From the NCBI RefSeq assembly GCF_011299555.1, contig NZ_CP049857.1, positions 1,736,001 to 1,800,000 of the forward strand: 64,000 nucleotides of DNA, read 5' to 3'. The notes under the pieces are model-generated. The model ran no database searches and had not been told where the DNA came from. It saw only the letters and a program-made list of their open reading frames with translations. Numbering within the stretch: position 1 is the stretch's first letter; each line of letters starts with the position of its first letter. Made by a program: the position numbers and the translations under genes. Source of the DNA: Dysgonomonas sp. HDW5A (GTDB taxonomy: Bacteria; Bacteroidota; Bacteroidia; Bacteroidales; Dysgonomonadaceae). Of this stretch, positions 33,254-42,268 are shown piece by piece.

Positions 33254-35725
33254 ATGGCATACTCTATCTCTGAAATAGCAAAGGTCTTAAAAATAAAAGA
33301 TATCCATAATCCCGATTCGTCTATCACACATTTGCTTACTGATAGCCGAGAGGTGTTTAATCCCGAACAGACACTGTTCTTTGCACTGAAAACTCCCAAT
33401 AACGATGGGCATAAATTTGTAGACGAACTTTACATTCTGGGAGTGCGTAACTTTGTTGTGCAGACCATACTTCCCGAATGGAAGAACCTCAAAGGTATTA
33501 ACCTGCTCCATGTAAAAGACTCTTTGCTGGCTTTGCAGAAGGTGGCTACTTTTCATCGCGAACATTTCAAAATACCCGTAATAGCCATAACTGGCAGTAA
33601 TGGTAAGACCATTGTTAAGGAGTGGATTTATCAAATGCTCGGCTCAGAGAAAAATATTACACGGTCGCCCCGAAGTTATAACTCACAATTGGGAGTGCCT
33701 TTGTCGGTTTGGCAATTGAATGAAAATTCGGAGCTGGGACTTTTCGAAGCCGGTATCTCTATGCCCAATGAAATGACCCGCTTGCAAAAAATAATACAGC
33801 CGACCATCGGAGTATTTACCAATATTGGAGATGCACATCAGGAAAACTTTAGGGATCTGAAGCAAAAATGCCTCGAGAAATTAGAGTTATTTGTCAATTG
33901 CGATGTTATAATTTGTGAAGAGGGTAATAAACTTCTTGATGAATGTCTGGAGGCTACCTGCCTTTCTCAAAAAAGCTTTACCTGGTCTTATAACAATCGG
34001 TCGACCAGTCCTTTGCTTATTCTCAAAGTAGAGAAGCTCGAAACAAAATCGCTTATTACCTATTCTTTTCTCGGTTTGCCTTTTACTGTAGATTTGCCAT
34101 TTACGGACGATGCTTCTATCGAAAATGTAACCAGCAGCATAGCAGTAGCTTTGTATCTGACTACATCTATCGAAACAATAAAAGAAAAGGTCAAAGAGCT
34201 TGAGCCCGTTGCCATGCGTCTGGATGTGCGTAGAGGGAAGAACAACAATATAATTGTCAACGATACATACAATTCGGACATTAATTCGCTGAAAATTGCC
34301 TTGTCTTTTTTAGGACAACAATCCGCTGAAGATTCTCCAAAACGTACACTTATTCTTTCCGATATATTGCAGTCGGGTTTTTCGGATGAGGCACTTTATC
34401 AGTCTGTTTCCGATTTAGCCGATTCAGCTAATATTGGTCGTATTATCGGTATAGGTCATCACATATCCGATCAGCAGAAATTATTTGCCAATATTCCGCA
34501 TATATTCTTCGATTCAACAGAAGATTTTATCAGTTCGGGAATCTGGAATGAGTTTCACGAAGAAACAATTCTTTTGAAAGGCTCGCGTCACTTTGAATTC
34601 GAACGAATAACCGAGCTTATTGAGCAAAAGAACCACGAAACAGTATTGGATATTAATCTGGATGCTATACTTCATAACTATAAGTTCTATCGCTCGCGGA
34701 TGAATCCCCAAACGAAAATCATCTGCATGGTTAAAGCAGACGCTTACGGTTCGGGTTCGGAAGAAGTTGCCAAGATACTTCAATATCACAAATGCGATTA
34801 TTTTGCTGTTGCCATTGCCGAAGAAGGAGTAATTCTGAGAAAAGCGGGAATAAAGACTCCCATAATTGTACTTAACCCCGAAGTCGCAGGTTTTAATCAG
34901 TTATTCGAATCGTATCTAGAGCCCGAAGTCTATAATTTCAGAATTTTGGATGCCTTTATAAAAGAAGCACAACGCAGAGGAATTTCTGATTTTCCGATTC
35001 ATATAAAAATGGATACAGGCATGCATCGTCTGGGCTTTACCGAAGAAGATCTGCCTTTATTGCTCGATCGTTTGAAGTCTCAGCAAGCTTTGAAAGTAAA
35101 ATCGACTTTCTCGCATTTGGCAGCAAGCGAAAGCTGGGCATTTGATGATTTTACTACAGAACAAATTTCACTTTTCAAGAAACTGGCTTCTACATTGCAA
35201 AGCGGTTTGGATTACCCTATTTGGCGTCATATTCTTAATTCGGCAGGAATAGAACGTTTCCCCGAGGAGCAAATGGATATGGTACGTTTAGGCATTAGTC
35301 TCTATGGTGTAAGTGCCAGTGGGCAAGATGGCTTGCGTAATGTTTGTACTTTAAAGACAACTATCCTGCAAATAAAGCACCTCAAAAAAGGCGAAACCGT
35401 AGGCTACGGTAGGAGAGGACAGCTCGATCATGATGCCTCTATAGCTACTATTCGTATCGGGTATGCAGATGGGGTGAGTCGTCAATTTGGCAATAACACA
35501 GGACATGTGCTTGTAAAAGGCAATTTAGTGCCGATTATTGGAAATATTTGCATGGACTTGTCGATGATAGAAATTACAGGACTCGATATTAAAGAAGGAG
35601 ATGAAGTGGTTATTTTTGGCGATCAACTATCGGTTATTGATCAGGCAAAGAAAATAAATACAATTCCGTATGAGATATTAACTTCAGTATCAGCTAGAGT
35701 TCGGAAAATTTATTTCAGAGAATAA
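33254..35725 (+). CDS. Bifunctional UDP-MurNAc-tripeptide:D-Ala-D-Ala ligase / alanine racemase
   Basis: 823 residues, a MurF-Alr fusion known from Bacteroidetes. MurF part (about 1-450): 'AITGSNGKTIVKEWI' P-loop (about 113-127), 'EAGISMPNEM', 'NIGDAHQENF', and 'NDTYNSD'. Alr part (about 460-823): 'LDINLDAILHNYKFYRS', the PLP lysine in 'CMVKADAYGSGS' (about 496), 'IKMDTGMHRLGF', 'RLGISLYGV', and the second catalytic Tyr region 'GYGRRG' with 'IGYADGVSR'. One protein thus supplies D-alanine and joins D-Ala-D-Ala to the murein precursor. A strong terminator follows. Confidence 0.96.
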   Translation: MAYSISEIAKVLKIKDIHNPDSSITHLLTDSREVFNPEQTLFFALKTPNNDGHKFVDELYILGVRNFVVQTILPEWKNLKGINLLHVKDSLLALQKVATFHREHFKIPVIAITGSNGKTIVKEWIYQMLGSEKNITRSPRSYNSQLGVPLSVWQLNENSELGLFEAGISMPNEMTRLQKIIQPTIGVFTNIGDAHQENFRDLKQKCLEKLELFVNCDVIICEEGNKLLDECLEATCLSQKSFTWSYNNRSTSPLLILKVEKLETKSLITYSFLGLPFTVDLPFTDDASIENVTSSIAVALYLTTSIETIKEKVKELEPVAMRLDVRRGKNNNIIVNDTYNSDINSLKIALSFLGQQSAEDSPKRTLILSDILQSGFSDEALYQSVSDLADSANIGRIIGIGHHISDQQKLFANIPHIFFDSTEDFISSGIWNEFHEETILLKGSRHFEFERITELIEQKNHETVLDINLDAILHNYKFYRSRMNPQTKIICMVKADAYGSGSEEVAKILQYHKCDYFAVAIAEEGVILRKAGIKTPIIVLNPEVAGFNQLFESYLEPEVYNFRILDAFIKEAQRRGISDFPIHIKMDTGMHRLGFTEEDLPLLLDRLKSQQALKVKSTFSHLAASESWAFDDFTTEQISLFKKLASTLQSGLDYPIWRHILNSAGIERFPEEQMDMVRLGISLYGVSASGQDGLRNVCTLKTTILQIKHLKKGETVGYGRRGQLDHDASIATIRIGYADGVSRQFGNNTGHVLVKGNLVPIIGNICMDLSMIEITGLDIKEGDEVVIFGDQLSVIDQAKKINTIPYEILTSVSARVRKIYFRE

Positions 35726-35753
35726 TAGACTGTATTACACATACATTCGAAAG

Positions 35754-35797
35754 AATCGCCACTGCTTTAAATCAATTTTTTAAAGCAGTGGCGATTT
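35754..35797. terminator. Strong hairpin terminator
   Basis: Near-perfect stem of about 17-18 bp built on CACTGCTTTAAA/TTTAAAGCAGTG, extended by GC-rich ends, between convergent murF-alr and the barrel gene. T-rich on the right. Confidence 0.88.
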
Positions 35798-35826
35798 TCG
35801 TATAGCAATGTTTAAGCAATTTTTCT

Positions 35827-36393
35827 TTAGAAGATATATCCAACACCAAATCTCAGATTTGAGATTTTAGCACTACGATCTTCATAATAGTTATCATAGC
35901 CTCTCAGACCTTTTTTATAGTTCGTATATATATTTATTTTCTTGATTCTATAAGAAACTTCAAATTGCATACCTAAATCGATTCTATTTTCTGCATCAAA
36001 CTTTATATTCTGCTTATCGGAAGAACCTGACTCATTATCTCTGCTTCCTGATATCGCATATGCTATATAGGGACCAGTTTTTAAAGACAATCCTTTAATA
36101 AAGCCATTAGAGATTGTATATTTAGCCAATACAGGAAGTTCAATATACGAGAGGCTTAAATTATAGAAATATTGGGCATGATGGGCACCTTCCTTCGAAA
36201 ACAAAAGCCCTGGTTCCATTGAGAAATTATCATTAATATTAAACCCGTACATAACTCCAAAATGATAGCTTAACCTATTACTTGCTAAATAATTAGTCAA
36301 AGTAGATGAGCCAAGACCGCCTCTCACTTCAATTTGCGAAAAGAGACATACGGGAATCAATAAAAACAAATATAAGCTAAGAATTTTCTTCAT
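35827..36393 (-). CDS. Outer-membrane beta-barrel protein
   Basis: 188 residues with a signal peptide (cleavage about residue 19, 'VCLFSQ') and the alternating pattern of an eight-strand barrel: 'VRGGLGSSTLT', 'LSYHFGVMYGFNINDNFSMEPGLLFSKEG', 'YIELPVLAKYTIS', 'LSLKTGPYIAYAI', and a C-terminal 'LRFGVGYIF' ending in Phe, as expected for BAM recognition. Belongs to the outer-membrane beta-barrel (porin-like) group of Bacteroidetes. Function unknown. Confidence 0.85.
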   Translation of the reverse strand: MKKILSLYLFLLIPVCLFSQIEVRGGLGSSTLTNYLASNRLSYHFGVMYGFNINDNFSMEPGLLFSKEGAHHAQYFYNLSLSYIELPVLAKYTISNGFIKGLSLKTGPYIAYAISGSRDNESGSSDKQNIKFDAENRIDLGMQFEVSYRIKKINIYTNYKKGLRGYDNYYEDRSAKISNLRFGVGYIF

Positions 36394-36594
36394 TTGAATA
36401 AGATATTAAAAAGATAAGGGTAAATAAATAGTGAAAAATGTGTTTTTTTCATACTTCCTTTAATTTAATTAAAGAATGTGCAAGCCTGAGAATGTATGTA
36501 AATATAGAAAGAAAACCTGATAGTTTGTTCTCCTTAATTAATCCCTTCTTTTAACTCAATTTAAATATTCCTAGCCAAAAGAGGTATTTAAGTG

Positions 36595-36625
36595 TTGTAT
36601 ATGTAGTCTAAACAATGTATTTTTG
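36595..36625 (+). promoter_or_regulatory. Promoter of the efflux operon
   Basis: TTG at 36595-36597 and TATTTTTG at 36618-36625, 20 bp apart, a good Bacteroidetes promoter. It is overlapped and followed by two copies of GTCTAAACAA. Confidence 0.55.
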
Positions 36626-36647
36626 CCTCAATTTATTGTCTAAACAA
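36604..36647. promoter_or_regulatory. Direct-repeat operator-like sites at the efflux promoter
   Basis: GTCTAAACAA occurs at 36606-36615 (in the promoter spacer) and 36638-36647 (near the expected start of transcription). The second is part of the palindrome TTGTCTAAACAA (36636-36647), which fits the same TTGnnTAnnCAA pattern as the sites around marR at 41.7-42.3 kb. Confidence 0.45.
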
Positions 36648-36768
36648 CTAAGTGGGTTGGTTTTTATTTATTGCATTGGTAAGTATTTCTATAAAAGTTA
36701 ATTATAATTAGAAATAGTATGCAATAAATGTTTTACTTTACGTTACCTATTTAAAATGTACACAACAC

Positions 36769-38190
36769 ATGAGTAAAAGAAATTTTCTCTGGATTTTGTT
36801 TTGCGTTGGAGCCTTAAGCAGCAATATATCAGCACAAAGAACACTAAGTCTTGAGGATGCCCGAAATCTGGCAATCCAGAATAATAAACATCTGAAGATG
36901 GCTTCCGAAGAAGAAAAGGTGGCCTTTTATGAAAAGAAGGAGGCTTATTTAAAGTATTTTCCTAAATTTTCGATTGACGGACTTTATATTCGAAATCAAA
37001 AGAATCTAAACTTGATAGGCTCCTCGGCTATTCCGGGATCTATTACCCTTCCCGATTTGTCAGGTTTAGGAATCCCTATTCCTCCCGGAACTCAGGTTCC
37101 CATCCCTCAGGAGTTTTCCGATAAAATACGATCTATAGGTGAGGTCGATATAAAAAACATCTGGCTGGGTGCTATATCGTTAACCCAACCTCTGTTTATG
37201 GGTGGACGCATTGTCGCTTATAATGATATAATGAAAAATGCTCAGGAGTTGGCAAAGTCAAAAAAAGATACTGAGCTTCAAGATGTTATTGCCGAACTGG
37301 ATGCTTCTTACTGGCAGATTGTCTCTTTAGCATACAAAAAAGATCTTGCCGAATCGTACCTCAAACTATTGCAAAAAATGCATTCTGATATCAGCATAAT
37401 GGAATCGGAAGGGGTTGCTACGAAAGCAGATGTATTATCGGTATTGGTCAAAGAGAATGAGGCAGATATGACCTTAACAAAGGTTGAGAATGGATTGAGT
37501 TTGGCCCGAATGTTTTTTAATCAGTTGTGTGGGCTTGAAATCGAAGATAAGATAGCATTAGCAGATGAAAATAGAGAAATGCTGATTTCGACAGAAGCTC
37601 CCGTTGCTCCTTCGATTGAAGAAGCATTTCTGAACCGACCCGAAATAAAGAGTCTGGAGCTGGCAACCAAGATATATAAAGGCAAAGAAAAAATTGAGAG
37701 AGCCGAATTTTTACCCGAACTAGGCTTAATTGCAGCATATACATGGACTAATCCCAATGGTTTCGATGGTCTCCAAAATACATTTGGCGGAATGTGGAAT
37801 GTAGGAATAAAGCTTAGCGTACCGCTTAATTTTATGTCGAGTTCTGCGAAGCTGAGTGCTGCAAAAGCTCAAACCCGAATTCAGGAATATCGAGTGGAGG
37901 AGGCGAAAGAAAAAATCGAACTCCAAATCAATCAATCGGCTTTTAAATTGAATGAAGCTCACAAGAGGTATGTCTCTTCAGAGAAGAATATGGAAAAAGC
38001 CAATGAAAATCTTAGATATGCTACCGTTGGTTTCGAAGAGGGAGTTATCCCTGCATCCGATGTCTTGGCTGCAAATGCCGCATGGCTATCGGCACACTCT
38101 GAAATGATAGACTCACAAATTGATGTGAAGCTATGCAACGTATACTTAAATAAAGCATTGGGTAGAAGTTTAACCGATATAAAACAGTAA
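36769..38190 (+). CDS. TolC-family outer-membrane efflux protein
   Basis: 473 residues with a signal peptide (cleavage about residue 22, 'NISAQ'). The body has two OEP repeats of long helices. The first contains 'LSLEDARNLAIQNNKHLKMASEEEKVAFYEKKEAYLKYFP', and the second 'KIERAEFLPELGLIAAYTW' and 'VEEAKEKIELQINQSAFKLNEAHKRY'. It forms the outer-membrane duct of a tripartite exporter. First gene of an operon with hlyD-like and two permease genes. Confidence 0.92.
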   Translation: MSKRNFLWILFCVGALSSNISAQRTLSLEDARNLAIQNNKHLKMASEEEKVAFYEKKEAYLKYFPKFSIDGLYIRNQKNLNLIGSSAIPGSITLPDLSGLGIPIPPGTQVPIPQEFSDKIRSIGEVDIKNIWLGAISLTQPLFMGGRIVAYNDIMKNAQELAKSKKDTELQDVIAELDASYWQIVSLAYKKDLAESYLKLLQKMHSDISIMESEGVATKADVLSVLVKENEADMTLTKVENGLSLARMFFNQLCGLEIEDKIALADENREMLISTEAPVAPSIEEAFLNRPEIKSLELATKIYKGKEKIERAEFLPELGLIAAYTWTNPNGFDGLQNTFGGMWNVGIKLSVPLNFMSSSAKLSAAKAQTRIQEYRVEEAKEKIELQINQSAFKLNEAHKRYVSSEKNMEKANENLRYATVGFEEGVIPASDVLAANAAWLSAHSEMIDSQIDVKLCNVYLNKALGRSLTDIKQ

Positions 38191-38221
38191 AACAGGTTTG
38201 TTACCTTAAACAAGATAGAAT

Positions 38222-39211
38222 ATGAGTAGAGAAGATAATAAATCAGGATCAAAACTTATTCCGATTCTCGGTTTTGCAGCAGTTATAATTGCTGTTGCCA
38301 TATATGGTTTCTTTTTTCTGAATCAGGAAGACAATACATTGCAGGGGGAAGCTGAGGTTACCGAAGTACGTATTTCGAGTAAAGTGCCCGGTCGTATCGA
38401 AAAATTCTTTGTAGAAGAAGGCGATTCTGTTCGTAGAGGCGATACTCTCGCTATACTAAGTGCCCCCGATGTGTATGCTAAACTGTCGCAAGCTACTGCT
38501 GCCGAACAAGGAGCTGCTGCACAAAGTAACAAAGCTCAAAAAGGAGCCAGAGTGGAGCAGATTAATAGTGCTTATGAAATGTGGCAAAAAGCAAAAGTAG
38601 GAGTCGACATAGCTCAGAAGTCTTTTACACGTGTTCAGAATCTCTATAATAAAGGAGTAACAACCGCTCAGAAACGAGATGAGGCAGAAGCAAATTATAA
38701 TGCAGCCGTGGCTACCGAAAAAGCGGCTAAATCTCAATATGATATGGCGAAAAACGGAGCCGAACGTGAGGATAAAGAGGCAGCATTGGCTATGCTAAAC
38801 AGAGCTAAAGGTGCTGTTGCTGAAGTTGATTCTTACATTACCGAAACATATCTTATTTCGCCTGTTGACGGACGTGTTTCAGAACGATTCCCTAATGTGG
38901 GAGAATTGGTTGGCACAGGCGCACCTATTATGAATGTCACTGATCTTTCTAAAAAATGGGGAACTTTCAATGTGAGAGAAGATCGTTTGGAAGATTTCAA
39001 AATCGGACAAACCCTCACAGCTTTTGTTCCTGCTATAAATAAGGAAGTAAAGCTAAAAGTATATTATATGAAAGATCTGGGTTCATACGCTGCATGGAAG
39101 GCAACTAAAACCACAGGAGGGTATGATCGTAAAACATTTGAAATAAGAGGTCACTTTGTCGAAAATCAGCCGGATATTTTACCCGGAATGTCACTTATAA
39201 TAAAAGAATAG
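38222..39211 (+). CDS. HlyD-family membrane fusion protein
   Basis: 329 residues: one N-terminal membrane anchor (about 13-32), a split biotinyl-lipoyl domain ('RISSKVPGRIEKFFVEEGDSVRRGDTLAIL', about 48-77), an Ala-rich coiled-coil hairpin (about 85-190), and the return barrel 'LISPVDGRVSERFPNVGELVGTG'. It is the periplasmic adaptor between TolC and the inner-membrane permeases. It lies 31 bp after the TolC gene. A palindromic REP-like element separates it from the next gene. Confidence 0.92.
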   Translation: MSREDNKSGSKLIPILGFAAVIIAVAIYGFFFLNQEDNTLQGEAEVTEVRISSKVPGRIEKFFVEEGDSVRRGDTLAILSAPDVYAKLSQATAAEQGAAAQSNKAQKGARVEQINSAYEMWQKAKVGVDIAQKSFTRVQNLYNKGVTTAQKRDEAEANYNAAVATEKAAKSQYDMAKNGAEREDKEAALAMLNRAKGAVAEVDSYITETYLISPVDGRVSERFPNVGELVGTGAPIMNVTDLSKKWGTFNVREDRLEDFKIGQTLTAFVPAINKEVKLKVYYMKDLGSYAAWKATKTTGGYDRKTFEIRGHFVENQPDILPGMSLIIKE

Positions 39212-39213
39212 AA

Positions 39214-39270
39214 GTAGGGGCGTATTGCATACGCCCGAAAAATAAATGGGCGTATGCAATACGCCCCTAC
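39214..39270. repeat. REP-like perfect inverted repeat inside the efflux operon
   Basis: Two 23-bp arms (39214-39236 and 39248-39270) are exact reverse complements with an 11-nt spacer. Each arm is itself nearly palindromic around GGGCGTAT...ATACGCCC, and the outer ends read GTAGGGG and CCCCTAC. This is the form of a REP doublet (BIME) moved by RAYT transposases. In RNA it would fold into one strong hairpin between the hlyD-like and permease genes. Confidence 0.75.
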
Positions 39271-39285
39271 AACACTAAATAAAGA

Positions 39286-40455
39286 ATGGCTTCAGAAAAA
39301 GGTATGTGGGTAGTATTCATAAGGGAATGGAAACGTATATTATCTTCCAAAATATGTATTTGGGGGATGATTATAGCTCCATTGCTTACTTTTGGGTTGC
39401 TTATGTATATGATGAATGCCGGTTTACCGACTCAAATTCCTATTGCGGTAGTAGATTTAGATAATTCTGCCACTTCACGATCATTAGTTCGTCAATTGGA
39501 TGCCTTTGCTAAAACGGATATTAAATTTAAAAGCCTTTCTTTTAAAGAAGCACGTACCGAAATGCAGCGGGGACAAGTATATGGCATATTTACGATTCCA
39601 CGTAATTTTGCAAAAGATGCCGTTTCGGGCAATCGTCCCAAAATAGTATTTTATACCAATAATGCTTTCCTTATATCGGGTTCACTGCTGTTTCAGGATA
39701 TGAAGACGATCAGTGTATTGGCTTCTGCCTCGGTTGGTCTTCGGATGGGTGAAGCCAAAGGATATACTCAGGGGCAATTAATGCCTATATTGCAGCCGAT
39801 AAGTATAGAAGCTCATCCTATAGGAAATCCAAGCCTTAATTATTCAGTATACTTGAATAATGTGCTTACTCCCGGTATTATCTTTCTGATCTTGGCGATG
39901 TTTACTATTTCGAGTTTCGGATCAGAAGTGAAGATGGGTACCGGACGACAGTTTCTTGATTTAGCCGGAGGCTCTACGGTGAAAGCTGTTTTTGGGAAAA
40001 TATTACCTTACACGATTCTGTTTTTTATATTGTCCCTCTTTTTCATGTCGATACTTTACAAATACAATAATTTTCCGTTAAACTCAGGTTTCTTTCCTAT
40101 GTGTTTTGCTTACCTGTGTCTGATATTATCGGCTCAGGGATTTGGATTGATGCTGCTGGCTGTTTTCGGAAATTACCGCCTGTCGTTGAGTGCTGCCAGT
40201 TTGCTGGGGATGATTTCGTTTTCGATAACAGGATTCTCCTTCCCGTCGATAGCGATGAGTCCGGTTCTTTATGGACTAAGCTTTTTGTTTCCGCTCCGCC
40301 ATTTTTTCTTGATCTATATCGATCAGGCACTTAATGGAATAGCATGGCAATATTCGGCTTACCACTATGCCGCTCTACTTGGATTTTTCCTTTTAGGATT
40401 AATATGTATGGGGCGGATTAGAAACTTTATGTACGAAAATGTATACGAAGAATGA
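39286..40455 (+). CDS. ABC-2 type permease (first of two)
   Basis: 389 residues: an N-terminal helix ('ICIWGMIIAPLLTFGLLMYMM'), a large periplasmic domain (about 50-200), and five C-terminal helices (about 205-380), the YhhJ/ABC-2 architecture. It overlaps the second permease by 4 bp. No ATP-binding subunit is encoded in the operon, so either a distant ATPase serves it or transport runs otherwise. Together with TolC and HlyD proteins it would form a tripartite exporter. Confidence 0.88.
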   Translation: MASEKGMWVVFIREWKRILSSKICIWGMIIAPLLTFGLLMYMMNAGLPTQIPIAVVDLDNSATSRSLVRQLDAFAKTDIKFKSLSFKEARTEMQRGQVYGIFTIPRNFAKDAVSGNRPKIVFYTNNAFLISGSLLFQDMKTISVLASASVGLRMGEAKGYTQGQLMPILQPISIEAHPIGNPSLNYSVYLNNVLTPGIIFLILAMFTISSFGSEVKMGTGRQFLDLAGGSTVKAVFGKILPYTILFFILSLFFMSILYKYNNFPLNSGFFPMCFAYLCLILSAQGFGLMLLAVFGNYRLSLSAASLLGMISFSITGFSFPSIAMSPVLYGLSFLFPLRHFFLIYIDQALNGIAWQYSAYHYAALLGFFLLGLICMGRIRNFMYENVYEE

Positions 40456-41672
40456 AAAAACTACTGCTTGATATATATTATGTGTGGCTAAGCGAATTGA
40501 AGGTAGTCTTTCGCGATCCGGCGGTAGTTCTGCTGTTTCTGATTGTTCCGCTTGCCTATCCGGTGTTATATGCCTTTTTGTATAATAATGAAACTGTTCA
40601 TGAAGTAAAAGTTGTTGTAGTAGACGAATCTAATACAACTCTTTCTCGTGAATTCACCCGAAAAGTGGACGGTGCTGCCGATGTAAATGTAGTTGCACAT
40701 GTCTCCAATATGGAAGATGCCCGCGAGGCTTTAAGACGTAAAGAGGCTTATGGAATTATTTATATCCCTAAATCATTCAGTACCAATTTGAATAGGGCAG
40801 AGCAAACTTCTGTATTAGTTTACTCCGATATGAGCAGTATGCTTTTTTATAAAGCCATGTTGCTGACCTGTACGGAAGTATCTTTGGAGATGGGAGCAAA
40901 TATTCGTGTAAATGATATGGGGCATGGTACACAGGAGCAGGATGCTTCGACTATGAAGGCTGTCGACTATGAATGGATATCTTTATATAATGTGTCTAAT
41001 GGTTTTGCCAGTTTCCTGGTTCCGGCTATTCTTATATTGGTTATTCAGCAAACCCTTCTGTTAGGAGTAGGAACCCTTGTGGGTACGCATAACGATAAGA
41101 AACGTTTTACGGTTGCCTCACATACCGGAGACGGGCGAAATGTTCATCCGTTGAAGCTGACTATCGGAAAAGCATTCTGTTACAGTACGCTTTATATCGT
41201 TACATCAGCCTGGGTACTGAGGGTAGTTCCCTATTTGTTTCATCTGCCTCAGGTAGGCGATCCGCTAACAATAGCTGTATTTCTCTTTCCGTTTATACTG
41301 GCTGCAACCTTCTTTGCGATGACTCTTTCGTACTTCTGTTCTCAGCGTGAATTTGTGATGCTGCTAGTTGTATTTACCAGTGTACCCTTTCTGTTTATGT
41401 CGGGTATTTCATGGCCTTGGGTATCTATACCTCCTATGCTGAAAGCAGTTGCTTATATATTGCCGTCAACACCCGGTATACATGGTTTTGTGAGTATTAA
41501 TACCATGGGAGCCTCTCTAACCGATGTTTGGTTCGAATTCGTAGTACTGTGGGTGCAGGTTATCTTCTATTGCGTAGCTGCAACTGCCATGTATTATTGG
41601 TGGATAGATAATTACGATCCTAAATATAAAGGAAAACACCCTTCTATAAGTAAATTCTCAGATCATATTTAG
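40452..41672 (+). CDS. ABC-2 type permease (second of two)
   Basis: 406 residues, same layout as its neighbour: N-terminal helix ('VVLLFLIVPLAYPVLYAFL'), periplasmic domain with 'VVVVDESNTTLSREFTRKVDGAADV', then five to six helices, including 'LVPAILILVIQQTLLLGVGTLVG' and 'MLLVVFTSVPFLFMSGISWPW'. The ATG overlaps the upstream stop (ATGA), so translation is coupled. The two permeases probably form a heterodimer. A terminator follows. Confidence 0.88.
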   Translation: MKKLLLDIYYVWLSELKVVFRDPAVVLLFLIVPLAYPVLYAFLYNNETVHEVKVVVVDESNTTLSREFTRKVDGAADVNVVAHVSNMEDAREALRRKEAYGIIYIPKSFSTNLNRAEQTSVLVYSDMSSMLFYKAMLLTCTEVSLEMGANIRVNDMGHGTQEQDASTMKAVDYEWISLYNVSNGFASFLVPAILILVIQQTLLLGVGTLVGTHNDKKRFTVASHTGDGRNVHPLKLTIGKAFCYSTLYIVTSAWVLRVVPYLFHLPQVGDPLTIAVFLFPFILAATFFAMTLSYFCSQREFVMLLVVFTSVPFLFMSGISWPWVSIPPMLKAVAYILPSTPGIHGFVSINTMGASLTDVWFEFVVLWVQVIFYCVAATAMYYWWIDNYDPKYKGKHPSISKFSDHI

Positions 41673-41690
41673 ACTTGTTTCTATCATATA

Positions 41691-41740
41691 GCCAACTTAA
41701 AAGTCAAGTATTGAACTCTTAAGTTGGCAGATTATTTTTT
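41691..41740 (+). terminator. Terminator of the efflux operon
   Basis: A 10-bp stem GCCAACTTAA/TTAAGTTGGC (41691-41700 with 41719-41728), 18-nt loop, then a long T run. Confidence 0.8.
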
Positions 41741-41744
41741 TTTA

Positions 41745-41764
41745 ACTATTGATTAGTCAATAGT
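41745..41764. promoter_or_regulatory. MarR-type operator overlapping the marR promoter
   Basis: Perfect 20-bp palindrome ACTATTGA-TTAG-TCAATAGT. Its core TTGATTAGTCAA (41749-41760) occurs again as the exact reverse complement at 42241-42252. Confidence 0.65.
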
Positions 41765-41778
41765 TTTTCATATTTTTG
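41749..41778 (+). promoter_or_regulatory. Promoter of marR
   Basis: TTG at 41749-41751, 19-bp spacer, TATTTTTG at 41771-41778, 18 bp before the start codon. The -33 element lies inside the palindromic operator, so bound regulator would block polymerase. Confidence 0.65.
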
Positions 41779-41795
41779 CAAAAAGCATATTGATT

Positions 41796-42221
41796 ATGGA
41801 TAGTCTGTATTCACTCGGATTTTTATTAAACAGAGCTTCGTTCTCATTGGATAAAATGTTGAGAGTTGAGCTTAAACGTAATAACTTAGAATTGCCTCAC
41901 TCGCAATTTATCGTATTGCGTTGCTTGTACTATAAAGATGGATTGAATCAGCAGGAGATAGCGACTTTGCTTTGCAAGGATGCAGCTGCGATAAAACGTA
42001 CTATTGATAATCTCGAAGACAGAGGCTTGGTGTCCCGTGTGCATGTTTCGCAGAGAGAAAACTCGATCCGGATTACAGAGGACGGAAAAAACTTGATGCC
42101 TTTGGCTCTCAAGTGTGGTGATTTAGCTCTCGATAAAGTGCTGAAAGATATAGAGACAGACGATTATGAACTACTCAAACAATTACTGCATCGTATTTAT
42201 TTGAATGCTGAACAAACTTGA
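41796..42221 (+). CDS. MarR-family transcriptional regulator
   Basis: 141 residues; ATG at 41796 is preferred over an in-frame TTG at 41790. The winged helix shows 'LPHSQFIVLRCLYYKDGLNQQEIATLLCKDAAAIKRTIDNLEDRGLVSRV' and the wing 'SQRENSIRITEDGKNL'. MarR dimers bind palindromes and respond to small ligands. Matching palindromes lie at its own promoter and before the next gene, and a related one at the efflux promoter, so it probably controls itself, the small membrane protein and possibly the upstream exporter. Confidence 0.9.
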   Translation: MDSLYSLGFLLNRASFSLDKMLRVELKRNNLELPHSQFIVLRCLYYKDGLNQQEIATLLCKDAAAIKRTIDNLEDRGLVSRVHVSQRENSIRITEDGKNLMPLALKCGDLALDKVLKDIETDDYELLKQLLHRIYLNAEQT

Positions 42222-42240
42222 TATTTTTTTACTGCAAATA

Positions 42241-42252
42241 TTGACTAATCAA
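42241..42252. promoter_or_regulatory. Second MarR-type operator
   Basis: TTGACTAATCAA, the exact reverse complement of the core at 41749-41760, lies 16 bp before the start of the next gene. Confidence 0.6.
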
Positions 42253-42268
42253 TTATTGAAATCTGGAT

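Noticed and set aside
33254-35725. Assembly error fusing murF and alr
   Set aside because: The fusion is a known, common arrangement in Bacteroidetes, with both active sites intact and in frame.
36604-36647. Insertion-sequence target duplication (two GTCTAAACAA copies)
   Set aside because: Only 22 bp separate the copies, with a promoter -7 box between them; operator repeats explain them better.
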